Positions 43,418-51,770 of a stretch of 64,000 nucleotides of DNA are shown here, in pieces. Both the position numbers and the translations under genes were made by a program. The stretch lies in the NCBI GenBank assembly GCA_041395105.1, contig JAWLBB010000001.1:868001-932000 (forward strand), given 5' to 3'. Positions within the stretch are counted from its first letter, which is position 1. Every line of letters starts with the position of its first letter. The notes beneath the pieces were generated by a model. The model was not told where the DNA came from and made no database searches. It was given only the letters and a program-made list of their open reading frames with translations. The DNA comes from Opitutaceae bacterium (lineage in GTDB: Bacteria > Verrucomicrobiota > Verrucomicrobiia > Opitutales > Opitutaceae).

Positions 43418-44811
43418 AAAAGCAATTGATCGATACCTATTCCTCCCGCCTCGACCCCGAGGTACGGACGGCTGTTCATGACAACAGCGCGGCCGGAACG
43501 GACAAGCGCCGCGATGTGCTCTGGGCCGATTACCCCGATCCCGATCAACTGCGGCGGATGGCGGGCGCGGTCAAGCAACACACCCTCGAGAATCTCGACA
43601 GCTACCTTCCCGCGGCGGAAGCGCAGTTGCAGAAGAACGGAGTCACCGTCCATTGGGCCGCGGACGGCGAAGCGGCCAACCAGGCGGTCCTTTCCATCAT
43701 GCGGGAAAGGGGCCTCACCCGGCTGGTCAAGTCGAAGAGCATGGTCAGCGAGGAAACCGAACTCGGCGCGTTTCTTGCGGAAAACGGGATCGATTGCCTG
43801 GAAACCGATCTCGGCGAATTCATCGTTCAGATCGACGGCGATCACCCCAGCCACATCGTCAAGCCGATCATCCACAAGAACCGGCGGCAGATTGCCGCCA
43901 GTTTCGAGCGCGAGGGGCTCGGCGCCTACAATGATGATCCGGAAGTGATCACGGCACGCGCCCGGAATCATCTCAGGCAGAAGTACCTCGACGCCGATGT
44001 CGGCCTGACCGGGGCCAATTTCCTGGTGGCGGAATCCGGCCGGATCGTCCTCGTGACCAATGAGGGCAATTCGCGTTTCTGCCTGGCCCCGACCCGTATC
44101 CATATTGCCATGATCGGGATCGAGAAGATCATCCCGCGGGAACGTGATCTCAGCCTCTTCCTCAATCTTCTCGGCCGTTCCGCCACCGGTCAACGGCTGA
44201 CCGTCTACACCGAGTTCATCGCGGGACCCCGGGCGGCCGGAACCCGTGAAGGACCCGAGGAAATGCACGTCATCCTCCTCGACAACCGACGCTCAGAGGT
44301 GCTCGCCTCGAATTGCCGGGAGATCCTCCGCTGTATCCGCTGCGGCGCCTGCCTCAATGTCTGCCCCGTCTACCGCCAGGCCAGCGGTCACGCCTACCGC
44401 AGCGTCTATCCGGGTCCGGTCGGCGCCGTATTGTCACCGCTTCTCTCCGACAAGTTCAGTGACCGTGCCGACCTGCCCAAGGCCTCCAGCCTCTGCGGCG
44501 CCTGCAACGAGGTCTGCCCGGTCGACATTCCGATTCCGGATCTCCTCCTGCGACTGCGGGACCGGGCCAAGGTCGAGGGTATTCCCAGCCCGGGCGTTCC
44601 CCCTATGGGCGGGTGGGCCGTCATGGCCAGCCGACCCTTCGCCTGGAAGTCCGCCCTCACCGCCGGCGCGATCATCAACTATATCCCCAGGTCAATGATT
44701 CCGGTTCCGGCCTTCCAGGCCTGGCAGGGGAAAAAGGATCTGCCGGAATGGCGGGGAGGGCGGTTCCGCCAGTGGATGAAGGAACGTGACGCGAAAGGAG
44801 GGGATCGCTGA
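43414..44811 (+). CDS. lutB: L-lactate utilisation protein LutB
   Basis: 465 residues. An N-terminal LUD domain (TVHWAADGEAANQAVLSIM, SKSMVSEETELG, TGANFLVAESGRIVLVTNEGN) is followed by two 4Fe-4S ferredoxin motifs (CIRCGACLNVCPVYRQ near residue 307; CGACNEVCPVDIP near 361). It carries electrons from lactate in the LutABC complex. It overlaps lutA by 4 bp and lutC by 1 bp, a tightly coupled operon. The frame is open upstream inside lutA; ATG 43414 fits the family. Confidence 0.94.
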   Translation: MKKQLIDTYSSRLDPEVRTAVHDNSAAGTDKRRDVLWADYPDPDQLRRMAGAVKQHTLENLDSYLPAAEAQLQKNGVTVHWAADGEAANQAVLSIMRERGLTRLVKSKSMVSEETELGAFLAENGIDCLETDLGEFIVQIDGDHPSHIVKPIIHKNRRQIAASFEREGLGAYNDDPEVITARARNHLRQKYLDADVGLTGANFLVAESGRIVLVTNEGNSRFCLAPTRIHIAMIGIEKIIPRERDLSLFLNLLGRSATGQRLTVYTEFIAGPRAAGTREGPEEMHVILLDNRRSEVLASNCREILRCIRCGACLNVCPVYRQASGHAYRSVYPGPVGAVLSPLLSDKFSDRADLPKASSLCGACNEVCPVDIPIPDLLLRLRDRAKVEGIPSPGVPPMGGWAVMASRPFAWKSALTAGAIINYIPRSMIPVPAFQAWQGKKDLPEWRGGRFRQWMKERDAKGGDR

Positions 44812-45422
44812 TGTCCGAACAACGTGAAAGAGTCCTCGGACGGGTCAGGGACGCGCTGGCCCCGCTCCCGGAGCGGGCGGCCTATCCGGACTACGATCCG
44901 GCCATGACTCTGACCTATCCTCAGGATGGACCGTCGCCATGGGAACGATTCAAATCCATGTTCACCGCGGTTCATGGCCGGACTTTCGAGTCCGTTAGCG
45001 ACCTCGGAGCCTGGCTCGTCGAATCCCAGTACCTGAAAGGGTGTTGTGACCCGGATCTGTTCGACCTCCTGCGCATTGGTCTGCCCGAGAAACTGGTGAT
45101 TGAGACGGCCTTCGATCGCCACCGGATCGACGAATTCACCTTTGGCATCTCCCGGGCCCGCGGAGCCATCGCCGAGTCCGGCAGTCTCGTTCTCGATGAT
45201 GCCACCACCTGGAGCCGCCTGGCCGCCCTGGCCCCCTGGGTCCATGTCGCCGTGCTGCGCCGGGCGGATCTCTGGCGCGATATCCCGACCGCCATCACCC
45301 ATTTCGGAAATGATCCCAACATCATCTGGGTGACCGGCCCCTCCAAGACCGCCGATGTCGAAGGGATCCTCATCGAGGGCGTCCACGGCCCCGGAGAACA
45401 GGTCTGCCTGCTCATCGACTGA
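44811..45422 (+). CDS. lutC: L-lactate utilisation protein LutC
   Basis: 203-residue LUD-domain protein, third component of LutABC. ISRARGAIAESGSLVLDD and the C-terminal GPSKTADVEGILIEGVHGPG are hallmark LutC motifs. The start overlaps the lutB stop in TGATG with a strong ribosome binding site (aaaggaggg). Confidence 0.93.
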   Translation: MSEQRERVLGRVRDALAPLPERAAYPDYDPAMTLTYPQDGPSPWERFKSMFTAVHGRTFESVSDLGAWLVESQYLKGCCDPDLFDLLRIGLPEKLVIETAFDRHRIDEFTFGISRARGAIAESGSLVLDDATTWSRLAALAPWVHVAVLRRADLWRDIPTAITHFGNDPNIIWVTGPSKTADVEGILIEGVHGPGEQVCLLID

Positions 45423-45441
45423 GTCACGGGGTTCTCTGAGT

Positions 45442-45503
45442 TGTGGCCACGGCAGTCCCTTGCCGTGTCCCGTCGTCACGCAACCCGGGTAGGGACGGAG
45501 ATT
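45442..45503. repeat. REPIN-like element, copy 5 (decayed)
   Basis: TGTGGC, intact hairpin CACGGCA-GTCCCT-TGCCGTG, 16-nt spacer, then the complementary loop AGGGAC at 45491-45496 at the expected distance, but with a second stem that no longer pairs. It starts 20 bp after lutC and sits directly before copy 3. Confidence 0.6.
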
Positions 45504-45528
45504 GGAGATCAGTATTTGTGTCGCGAAT

Positions 45529-45620
45529 TGTAGCCACGCCGCTGTGGCGGCGTGCCCCGAAGCCTTGGGAAATCCGATTTGTCCCTGGGACCTGGAAGGC
45601 GGCATAGCGCCGTTGCTACA
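45529..45620. repeat. REPIN-like element, copy 3
   Basis: TGTAGC, hairpin CACGCCG-CTGTGG-CGGCGTG, a longer ~40-nt spacer, a weaker second hairpin (GAAGGCG-GCATAG-CGCCGTT, five of seven pairs) and GCTACA. It fills most of the space between the convergent lutC and asnS genes. Confidence 0.75.
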
Positions 45621-45646
45621 CTTCCCGAAGCATTCTCACCCGGCCT

Positions 45647-47032
45647 TCAGAACGCCGCGTTCCCCGGCGTGCGGGCAAACGGGATGACGTCCCGGATATT
45701 GGATACACCGGTCACGAACATCAGCATGCGCTCGAATCCGAGGCCGAACCCGCTGTGCGGCACGGTCCCGTAACGGCGCAGGTCCAGGTACCAGCCGTAG
45801 TCCGCCTCGCTCAAACCGTGCCGCGCCATGTTCGCCTGCAGGATTTCGAGACGCTCCTCGCGCTGGCTTCCGCCGACTATTTCACCGATCCCCGGGACGA
45901 GGACATCCATCGCGGTGACCGTCTTGTCGTCGTCGTTCAGCCGCATGTAGAACGGCTTGATCTCCTTCGGGTAGTTGTAAAGGGTGACCGGGCTCTTGAA
46001 GTGCTCCTCCGTCAGGTAGCGTTCGTGTTCTGATTGAAGATTGGTCCCGTATTCGACGGGGTAGTGGAAGGCCTTGCCCGAGCCGACGAGGATCCCTACC
46101 GCCTCGGTGTAGCTGAGACGCACGAAGGGCCGCTCGAGCACGAAGTCGAGCCGGGTGAGCAGCTCCTTGTCCACGAACTTCCCGAAGAATTCCAGGTCCT
46201 CCGCACAGTTCCCGCGGATATCGCGGATCAGATACTTCACGAAGGTCTCGGCCAGATCCATGTTGCCTTCGAGGTTGCAGAAGGCCATCTCCGGTTCGAT
46301 CATCCAGAATTCGCTGGCGTGACGGGATGTATTGGAATTTTCCGCACGAAAGGTCGGGCCGAAGGTGTAGACATTGGAAAGGGCGCAGGCGAAGACCTCC
46401 GCCTCGAGCTGTCCGCTCACTGTCAGGTAGGTCGGGCGCGCGAAAAAGTCCTCGTGGTAGTTGATGGCGCCTTCCTTGGTCTTCGGCGGGTTGGACGGAT
46501 CGAGGGTGGAGACCCGGAAGAGCTCTCCGGCGCCCTCGCAGTCGCTTCCCGTGATGATCGGCGTGTGGACGTAGATGAATCCGCGTTCCTGGAAGAAATT
46601 GTGGACGGCACAGGCCAGCCGGTTGCGCACCCGGAAGACCGCCCCGAAGAGGTTCGTTCGCGGGCGCAGGTGGGCGATCTCGCGGAGGAATTCCGGGGAA
46701 TGCCCTTTCTTCTGGAGGGGGTAGGCGGCGTCGGCCGTCCCGATCAGGGTCAGGCTGGCGGCGGCGAGTTCCCAGGACTGTCCTTTGCCCTGTGAGGCGA
46801 CCAGGTTGCCCGTGACCTCGACCGAGGATCCCGTCGTCATCTCCGGAACCTTCTCGTAGCCGGGTATGCTGGCGTCGGCCACGATCTGCAGGCCCTTCAG
46901 ACAGGAGCCGTCATTGACCTCGAGAAAGGAGAAAGTCTTCGAGTCACGCCGGGTCCGCACCCAGCCGCGGATGACCACGCCCTCGACCGGGCCCCCGGCA
47001 TTGAGGGCCGCCTTGACGGTCAGGTGCTTCAT
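45647..47032 (-). CDS. asnS: Asparaginyl-tRNA synthetase
   Basis: 461-residue class IIb aminoacyl-tRNA synthetase. An N-terminal OB anticodon-binding domain (VVIRGWVRTRRDSKTFSFLE) is followed by class II motif 2 (FGPTFRAENSNTSRHASEFW, MIEPEMAF) and motif 3 (GFGLGFERMLMFVTGVSNIR, DVIPFARTPG), diagnostic of AsnRS rather than AspRS. The start overlaps the stop of the fumarylacetoacetase-like gene in ATGA, and GAGGAGG just before it may serve as ribosome binding site. Confidence 0.97.
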   Translation of the reverse strand: MKHLTVKAALNAGGPVEGVVIRGWVRTRRDSKTFSFLEVNDGSCLKGLQIVADASIPGYEKVPEMTTGSSVEVTGNLVASQGKGQSWELAAASLTLIGTADAAYPLQKKGHSPEFLREIAHLRPRTNLFGAVFRVRNRLACAVHNFFQERGFIYVHTPIITGSDCEGAGELFRVSTLDPSNPPKTKEGAINYHEDFFARPTYLTVSGQLEAEVFACALSNVYTFGPTFRAENSNTSRHASEFWMIEPEMAFCNLEGNMDLAETFVKYLIRDIRGNCAEDLEFFGKFVDKELLTRLDFVLERPFVRLSYTEAVGILVGSGKAFHYPVEYGTNLQSEHERYLTEEHFKSPVTLYNYPKEIKPFYMRLNDDDKTVTAMDVLVPGIGEIVGGSQREERLEILQANMARHGLSEADYGWYLDLRRYGTVPHSGFGLGFERMLMFVTGVSNIRDVIPFARTPGNAAF

Positions 47033-47835
47033 GCCTCCTCGTTCACCACCGGATTGGTCAGCGTGCCGATTCCTTCGATTTCAATCGCAATGGTGTCCCC
47101 TTTCTTCAGCCAGACCGGAGGCTTGCGGGCGAACCCGACCCCGTGGGGCGTCCCGGTCAGGATGACCGTTCCCGGGGTGAGGGTCTTGCTGCCGCTCAGG
47201 AATTCAATCAGGGTCGGGATGTCGAAGACCATGTCGGCGGTGGTCCAGTCCTGCATGACTTCGCCGTTGAGAATCGAGCGGATCTTGAGATTGTTTGGCT
47301 GGGTCAATTCGTCGGGGGTGACGAGGACCGGGCCCATCGGACAGAAGGTGTCGAAGCCTTTGGCCTGGCAGAATTGACCGCCGCCGAACTTGAACTGCCA
47401 GTCCCGGGCGCTCACATCGTTGGCGCAGGTGTAGCCGAGGACATAGTCGAGGGCATCCGCCTTCTTCACGTTCTTGGCGGCCTTGCCAATGACCACCGCG
47501 ATCTCACATTCATAGTCGACCTGGGTGCTGGCCTGAACCGTGGGGAGGACGATCGGGTCGCCGGGGTGCTGCAGGGTATTTGTCCCTTTCATGAAGACCA
47601 TCGGACGCTCGGGCACCCCCCGACCGCCTTCTTCGGCGTGCTTCTTGTAGTTGAGCCCGATTCCGTAGATATTGGTCGGTTCGATCGGCGCGAGGGTCTT
47701 GGCCCCGGTGACCACCGTGTCCGTCGGGGTCAGCCCACCGAAGGGGTCGCCCTTGAGGGCAAGAACGGTTCCGTCCGGCTGGACAGATCCGTAGCCAATG
47801 GAGCCGGAGGCATCGCGGTAGCGAGTGATCTTCAT
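47029..47835 (-). CDS. Fumarylacetoacetate hydrolase family protein
   Basis: 268 residues. The C-terminal FAH domain shows the metal-site pattern DYECEIAVVIGK, the AND(V)SARDWQ motif, KGFDTFCPMGP and ILTGTPHGVGFARKPP. Members hydrolyse C-C bonds of 2,4-diketo acids or decarboxylate oxaloacetate. Some act on diketo-deoxyrhamnonate, but the overlap with asnS gives no metabolic clue, so the substrate is unknown. Confidence 0.88.
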   Translation of the reverse strand: MKITRYRDASGSIGYGSVQPDGTVLALKGDPFGGLTPTDTVVTGAKTLAPIEPTNIYGIGLNYKKHAEEGGRGVPERPMVFMKGTNTLQHPGDPIVLPTVQASTQVDYECEIAVVIGKAAKNVKKADALDYVLGYTCANDVSARDWQFKFGGGQFCQAKGFDTFCPMGPVLVTPDELTQPNNLKIRSILNGEVMQDWTTADMVFDIPTLIEFLSGSKTLTPGTVILTGTPHGVGFARKPPVWLKKGDTIAIEIEGIGTLTNPVVNEEA

Positions 47836-48106
47836 GACCGCCCATTAGATGGGGTTTCCCGGTACCCGCAAGCCGTGTTTGCAGGCGGAAGCAAAGGGGT
47901 CAGGCCGGAATGACATTTCGATAAGCCGATTCCCAGGCTCCGAACGTTCGGTTCTTGCTCGTTCAGTTGTCAGGTGTAGCCGCCCCAGTCTCTTGGGGCG
48001 TTTCAACGTGGATTCGCGGCAAGAGACTGCCGCGGCTACAATTCGTAATTCCCCAGGAAAACCCCTCATCTTAGGACCATTCGGGTCAGGCCGATTTTCG
48101 TCCTCT
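47836..48106. repeat. Repeat-filled spacer with REPIN copy 4
   Basis: Between two minus-strand genes. REPIN copy 4 (47975-48040): TGTAGC, hairpin CGCCCCA-GTCTCT-TGGGGCG, 14-nt spacer, hairpin CGCGGCA-AGAGAC-TGCCGCG, GCTACA. It is flanked by fragments of the second repeat family, AAGGGGTCAGGCCG at 47894-47907 and GGGTCAGGCCG at 48083-48093, as found in the palindrome at 11429. Confidence 0.85.
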
Positions 48107-51055
48107 CTACGCAAACGCCTCCATGCCGACACAGGAACAGACCAGGTTGCGGTCGCCGTAGACGTTGTCGATCCGGGCCACCGCCGGCCAGAATTTCGAT
48201 TCGCGAATACCCGGCACCGGAAAAGCGGCCGCTTCCCGTGAATAGGGATGCGTCCAGTCGTCGGAAGCGATCATTCCCGCCGTATGGGGCGCATGCTTCA
48301 GGGCATTGTCCGCCGCATCCATTTCCCCTCGCTCGATTGCATCGATCTCCCGCCCGATTGCGATCAGGGTATCGCAGAAACGGTCGAGCTCCGCCTTGGA
48401 TTCACTTTCGGTCGGCTCGATCATCATCGTGCCGGGAACGGGCCAGGACATGGTCGGGGCATGAAATCCATAGTCCATCAGCCGCTTGGCGATATCCTCC
48501 ACTTCGATGCCGCAACTGGCCTTGCGCGGACGGAAATCCACGATGAATTCGTGGGCGACCAAACCTTTCTCGCCCCGGTAGAGGATGGGGAAGTGCGGGG
48601 CGATCCGGTGAGCCATGTAATTGGCGTTGAGGATGGCCGTCCGGGTGGCCTCAGTCAGGCCCGCCGCTCCCATCATCCGGATATAGGCCCAGGAGATGAC
48701 GAGTATCCCGGCGCTGCCCCAGGGGGCCGCGGTCGTCGGGCCGGTGGCCTCGGCCGCCGGGGAGCCGGCGAACGGCGCGCGCACCCGGTGCGAAGGCAGG
48801 AAAGGGGCAAGGTGGGCGGCCACTCCGATCGGCCCGACCCCCGGCCCGCCGCCGCCGTGGGGGATGCAGAAGGTCTTGTGGAGATTGAGGTGGCAGACAT
48901 CGGCGCCGATCAGCCCCGGGTGGGTCAGCCCCACCTGGGCGTTCATGTTGGCCCCGTCCATGTAGACCTGACCGCCGTGCTGATGGACGATCGCGCAGAT
49001 CTCGCGTATCGTAGATTCGAATACGCCATGGGTCGAGGGGTAGGTCACCATGAGGGCCGCCAGATCCGCGGCGTGGGTCTCGGCTTTGGACCGGAGATCC
49101 GCGACGTCGATATTGCCGGCTTCATCGCAGCGGACCGGGACGACCTTCAGCCCGGCCATGACCGCGCTGGCCGGATTCGTGCCGTGGGCGGAAACCGGAA
49201 TCAGGCAGACCGTTCGATTGAAGTCACTCCGGGCCCGGTGGTAGGCCCGGATGGTCAGGAGGCCGGCGTATTCGCCCTGTGATCCGGCGTTGGGCTGGAG
49301 GGAGACCGCGGCGAAGCCGGTGATGGTGCAGAGCCAGGATTCGAGCTGGGTGATCAGCTCGAGATAGCCCTCGGTCTGGTCGGCCGGGGCAAAGGGGTGG
49401 ATCCGGGCGAACTCCGGCCAGGTTACCGGGACCATCTCTGTGGTGGCATTCAGCTTCATCGTGCATGATCCCAGTGAGATCATCGAATGGCAGAGAGAGA
49501 GGTCGCGTGCCTCCAGCCGACGGACATAGCGGAGGAATTCAGTCTCGGTCCGGAACCGGGTGAAGACCGGATGGGTCAGGAAGTCGGATTTCCTTTGCAG
49601 CGGATCCGGGTAATCCGCTTCATCCGCATCCCCTGCCGCGACGCCGGGGGCGGTCTTCCCCGCCACCGCGGCGAAAATCTCGAGCAGGGTTTTCAGATCG
49701 CCAACCTCGGTGGTTTCATCGAGCGAAATCCCGACGGTTCGGTCATCGATCCGACGCAGGTTGATCCCGTGTCGATCGGCCTCGGCATGGATCCTGCCGG
49801 CCAGGCTGTCGCCGAGGTCGACCGTCAGGGTGTCAAAGACCGGGGCCTGGTTCGTGCGATGGCCCAGTGATCTCAATTCCCGGGCAAGGAGGCGGGTCAT
49901 GGTGCGCACCCTTCGGGCGATTTGCCTGAGTCCGTCGGCGCCATGGTAAACCGCGTACATCGAGGCCATCACCGCCAGCAGAACCTGGGCGGTGCAGATA
50001 TTGCTCGTCGCCCGGTCGCGCCGGATATGCTGTTCGCGGGTCTGGAGGGCGAGGCGAAGGGCGGGGTTGCCCTGGGCGTCCTTGGAGACCCCGACCAGTC
50101 GACCGGGCATCTGGCGCTTGTAGCGGTCGCGGGTGGCAAAGAAGGCGGCGTGCGGTCCGCCAAAGCCGAAGGGCACGCCGAAACGCTGGGCCGAACCCAC
50201 TGCGATGTCCGCTCCCATCTCTCCGGGCGGACGCAGAAGGGTGAGGGCAAGGAGGTCGCAGGCCACGATGGAGAGGGCACCGGCCGCAGCGGCCTTCGCG
50301 ATCAGGGGCTCCGGCTCGACGATATCGCCGCCCGTGGCGGGGTACTGAAGAAGGACACCGAAGGTGGCGGCATCGGGTGAGAGGCTCTCGACCGGTTCGA
50401 TCCGCACCTCGATGCCGAGGGGCTCGGCCCGGGTCCGGACCACGTCAATGGTTTGAGGCAGGCAGTGATCGGCGACGAGGAAGGTCGCGCGGTCCGGGCC
50501 GCCCTTGATTCCGAAGGCCATGGTCATGGCCTCGGCCGCCGCCGTGGCCTCGTCCAGGAGGGAGGCATTGGCGATTTCAAGGCCGGTCAGGTCGGTCACC
50601 ATGGTCTGGAAATTGAGCAGCGCCTCGAGCCGCCCCTGGGCGATTTCCGCCTGGTAGGGCGTGTACTGGGTGTACCAGCCGGGGTTCTCGAGGATGTTCC
50701 GCTGGATGACCGTCGGCGTCAGTGTCCCGTAATAGCCCTGACCGATCAAGGAACGGTGGACCTTGTTTCGAGAAGCAATCCGCCGCAGTTCACCAAGGGT
50801 TTCGCTCTCGCTCGTTGCTCCGGGCAGGACCATTGGTGCGGTCAGCCGGATATCCTCAGGAACGGCGCGGTCGATCAGGGCATCCATGCTCTCGAGCCCG
50901 AGGGCGTCGAGCATGGCGGCCACCCCAGGCCCCTGCGATCCCAGGTGTCGGCGGGCGAATGTGTCGAGCGCAGCCAGAGGATCGCGCCTGGAACGACTGG
51001 ACGTCGCGTCCGGACCGGAATGATTGGGAGAGAGGGCCGCAGACAGATCGGGCAT
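48107..51055 (-). CDS. gcvP: Glycine dehydrogenase (decarboxylating), single-chain P protein
   Basis: 982-residue PLP enzyme that decarboxylates glycine and passes the aminomethyl group to the lipoylated H protein. Family features include FARRHLG near the start, GYYGTLTPTVIQRNILENPG and YTPYQAEIAQGRLEALLNFQ. The PLP lysine is in HLNLHKTFCIPHGGGGPG (near residue 725). Length fits the fused alpha-beta form. gcvT and gcvH are not adjacent, so the system is split. Confidence 0.97.
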   Translation of the reverse strand: MPDLSAALSPNHSGPDATSSRSRRDPLAALDTFARRHLGSQGPGVAAMLDALGLESMDALIDRAVPEDIRLTAPMVLPGATSESETLGELRRIASRNKVHRSLIGQGYYGTLTPTVIQRNILENPGWYTQYTPYQAEIAQGRLEALLNFQTMVTDLTGLEIANASLLDEATAAAEAMTMAFGIKGGPDRATFLVADHCLPQTIDVVRTRAEPLGIEVRIEPVESLSPDAATFGVLLQYPATGGDIVEPEPLIAKAAAAGALSIVACDLLALTLLRPPGEMGADIAVGSAQRFGVPFGFGGPHAAFFATRDRYKRQMPGRLVGVSKDAQGNPALRLALQTREQHIRRDRATSNICTAQVLLAVMASMYAVYHGADGLRQIARRVRTMTRLLARELRSLGHRTNQAPVFDTLTVDLGDSLAGRIHAEADRHGINLRRIDDRTVGISLDETTEVGDLKTLLEIFAAVAGKTAPGVAAGDADEADYPDPLQRKSDFLTHPVFTRFRTETEFLRYVRRLEARDLSLCHSMISLGSCTMKLNATTEMVPVTWPEFARIHPFAPADQTEGYLELITQLESWLCTITGFAAVSLQPNAGSQGEYAGLLTIRAYHRARSDFNRTVCLIPVSAHGTNPASAVMAGLKVVPVRCDEAGNIDVADLRSKAETHAADLAALMVTYPSTHGVFESTIREICAIVHQHGGQVYMDGANMNAQVGLTHPGLIGADVCHLNLHKTFCIPHGGGGPGVGPIGVAAHLAPFLPSHRVRAPFAGSPAAEATGPTTAAPWGSAGILVISWAYIRMMGAAGLTEATRTAILNANYMAHRIAPHFPILYRGEKGLVAHEFIVDFRPRKASCGIEVEDIAKRLMDYGFHAPTMSWPVPGTMMIEPTESESKAELDRFCDTLIAIGREIDAIERGEMDAADNALKHAPHTAGMIASDDWTHPYSREAAAFPVPGIRESKFWPAVARIDNVYGDRNLVCSCVGMEAFA

Positions 51056-51106
51056 ATCCGCACGCTACGGGTGACCCTTCTCACTTCAAATCCAAACCGA
51101 TTGACC

Positions 51107-51379
51107 TAGGGCGAATCGACATTCAAATTGTGCGCTGGCGGGAACTGCGGAGGGCCTCAGCAAGGCGCTTTTGCGGCGAGAATCCCTTGAAGGGCTTCTG
51201 TCGCAAAAGGAACGCGGCTGAGCGCTTCCGCAGACCCGTCCGAAGGATGAGAGCGAAGCGGAAGGTCGCGGCGTTGGTGGCACGGACACGTGCTTCCAGC
51301 ACGCCTTCCGTGCCACCGCCTTGCGCTGCTTCCGCTTCTCTTCTCACCAGCAGCGCAATTTGAATGTCGATTCGCCCTA
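51107..51379. mobile_element. MITE-like element with 24-bp perfect terminal inverted repeats
   Basis: 273 bp bounded by TAGGGCGAATCGACATTCAA (continuing to 51130) and its exact reverse complement (51356-51379). TA at each end could be a target-site duplication. Inside are a hairpin with arms GGTGGCACGGA/TCCGTGCCACC (from about 51276) and further partial complementarities. Short open frames inside resemble no protein family I know. No transposase is present, so movement would need one in trans. Confidence 0.75.
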
Positions 51380-51442
51380 AGTCTTTGGAGAGACAATCAC
51401 CCCTCCGGTCGTGACCGGATTCAAACCGCCGGTTGGATTGGA

Positions 51443-51535
51443 TCAGTCCCTGACTCTGTAGCGGACCAAGGTGGCCGCGATCAGAACAAGGCTGACAATC
51501 GCCAGGGCAGTGATGACGGGATCAGGGGTGGGCAT
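51443..51535 (-). CDS. Possible 30-residue membrane peptide
   Basis: Small frame MPTPDPVITALAIVSLVLIA plus a short basic tail (TLVRYRVRD), i.e. one helix with positive-inside charge. It is isolated between the MITE-like element and nth, with only a weak ribosome binding site. It resembles a stand-alone sorting-signal-like tail (P-x-P, helix, Arg cluster) but has no body. It may be spurious. Confidence 0.3.
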   Translation of the reverse strand: MPTPDPVITALAIVSLVLIAATLVRYRVRD

Positions 51536-51770
51536 GTATCCGGAATGCGATTAGGGGAATCGACTACGGGAAATCGAGGGATTGTGTTGCAGGAAAGTGA
51601 ATTCTTTGATCCGAGCAAGATCCAACTTCATTGTTATCAAAACTTTTTGCCGGTTTTCCCATCACTGTCCGCTCATTCCAGCCGACCATGGGTCCGGACC
51701 TCGGTCCGTGGCGTTTCACCTCTCCTCGCTTGACGCGCGATGATGTCTCCCGCGTCAATAGCCGCATCCC

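Noticed and set aside
48248..49282. 344-residue plus-strand frame
   Set aside because: Antisense to gcvP, whose PLP and glycine-cleavage motifs are unambiguous on the other strand.
51107..51379. Integron attC site or CRISPR-like unit
   Set aside because: There is no RYYYAAC/GTTRRRY core pair, no integrase and no repeat-spacer periodicity. Terminal inverted repeats with TA fit a MITE better. I saw no CRISPR array anywhere in the window.
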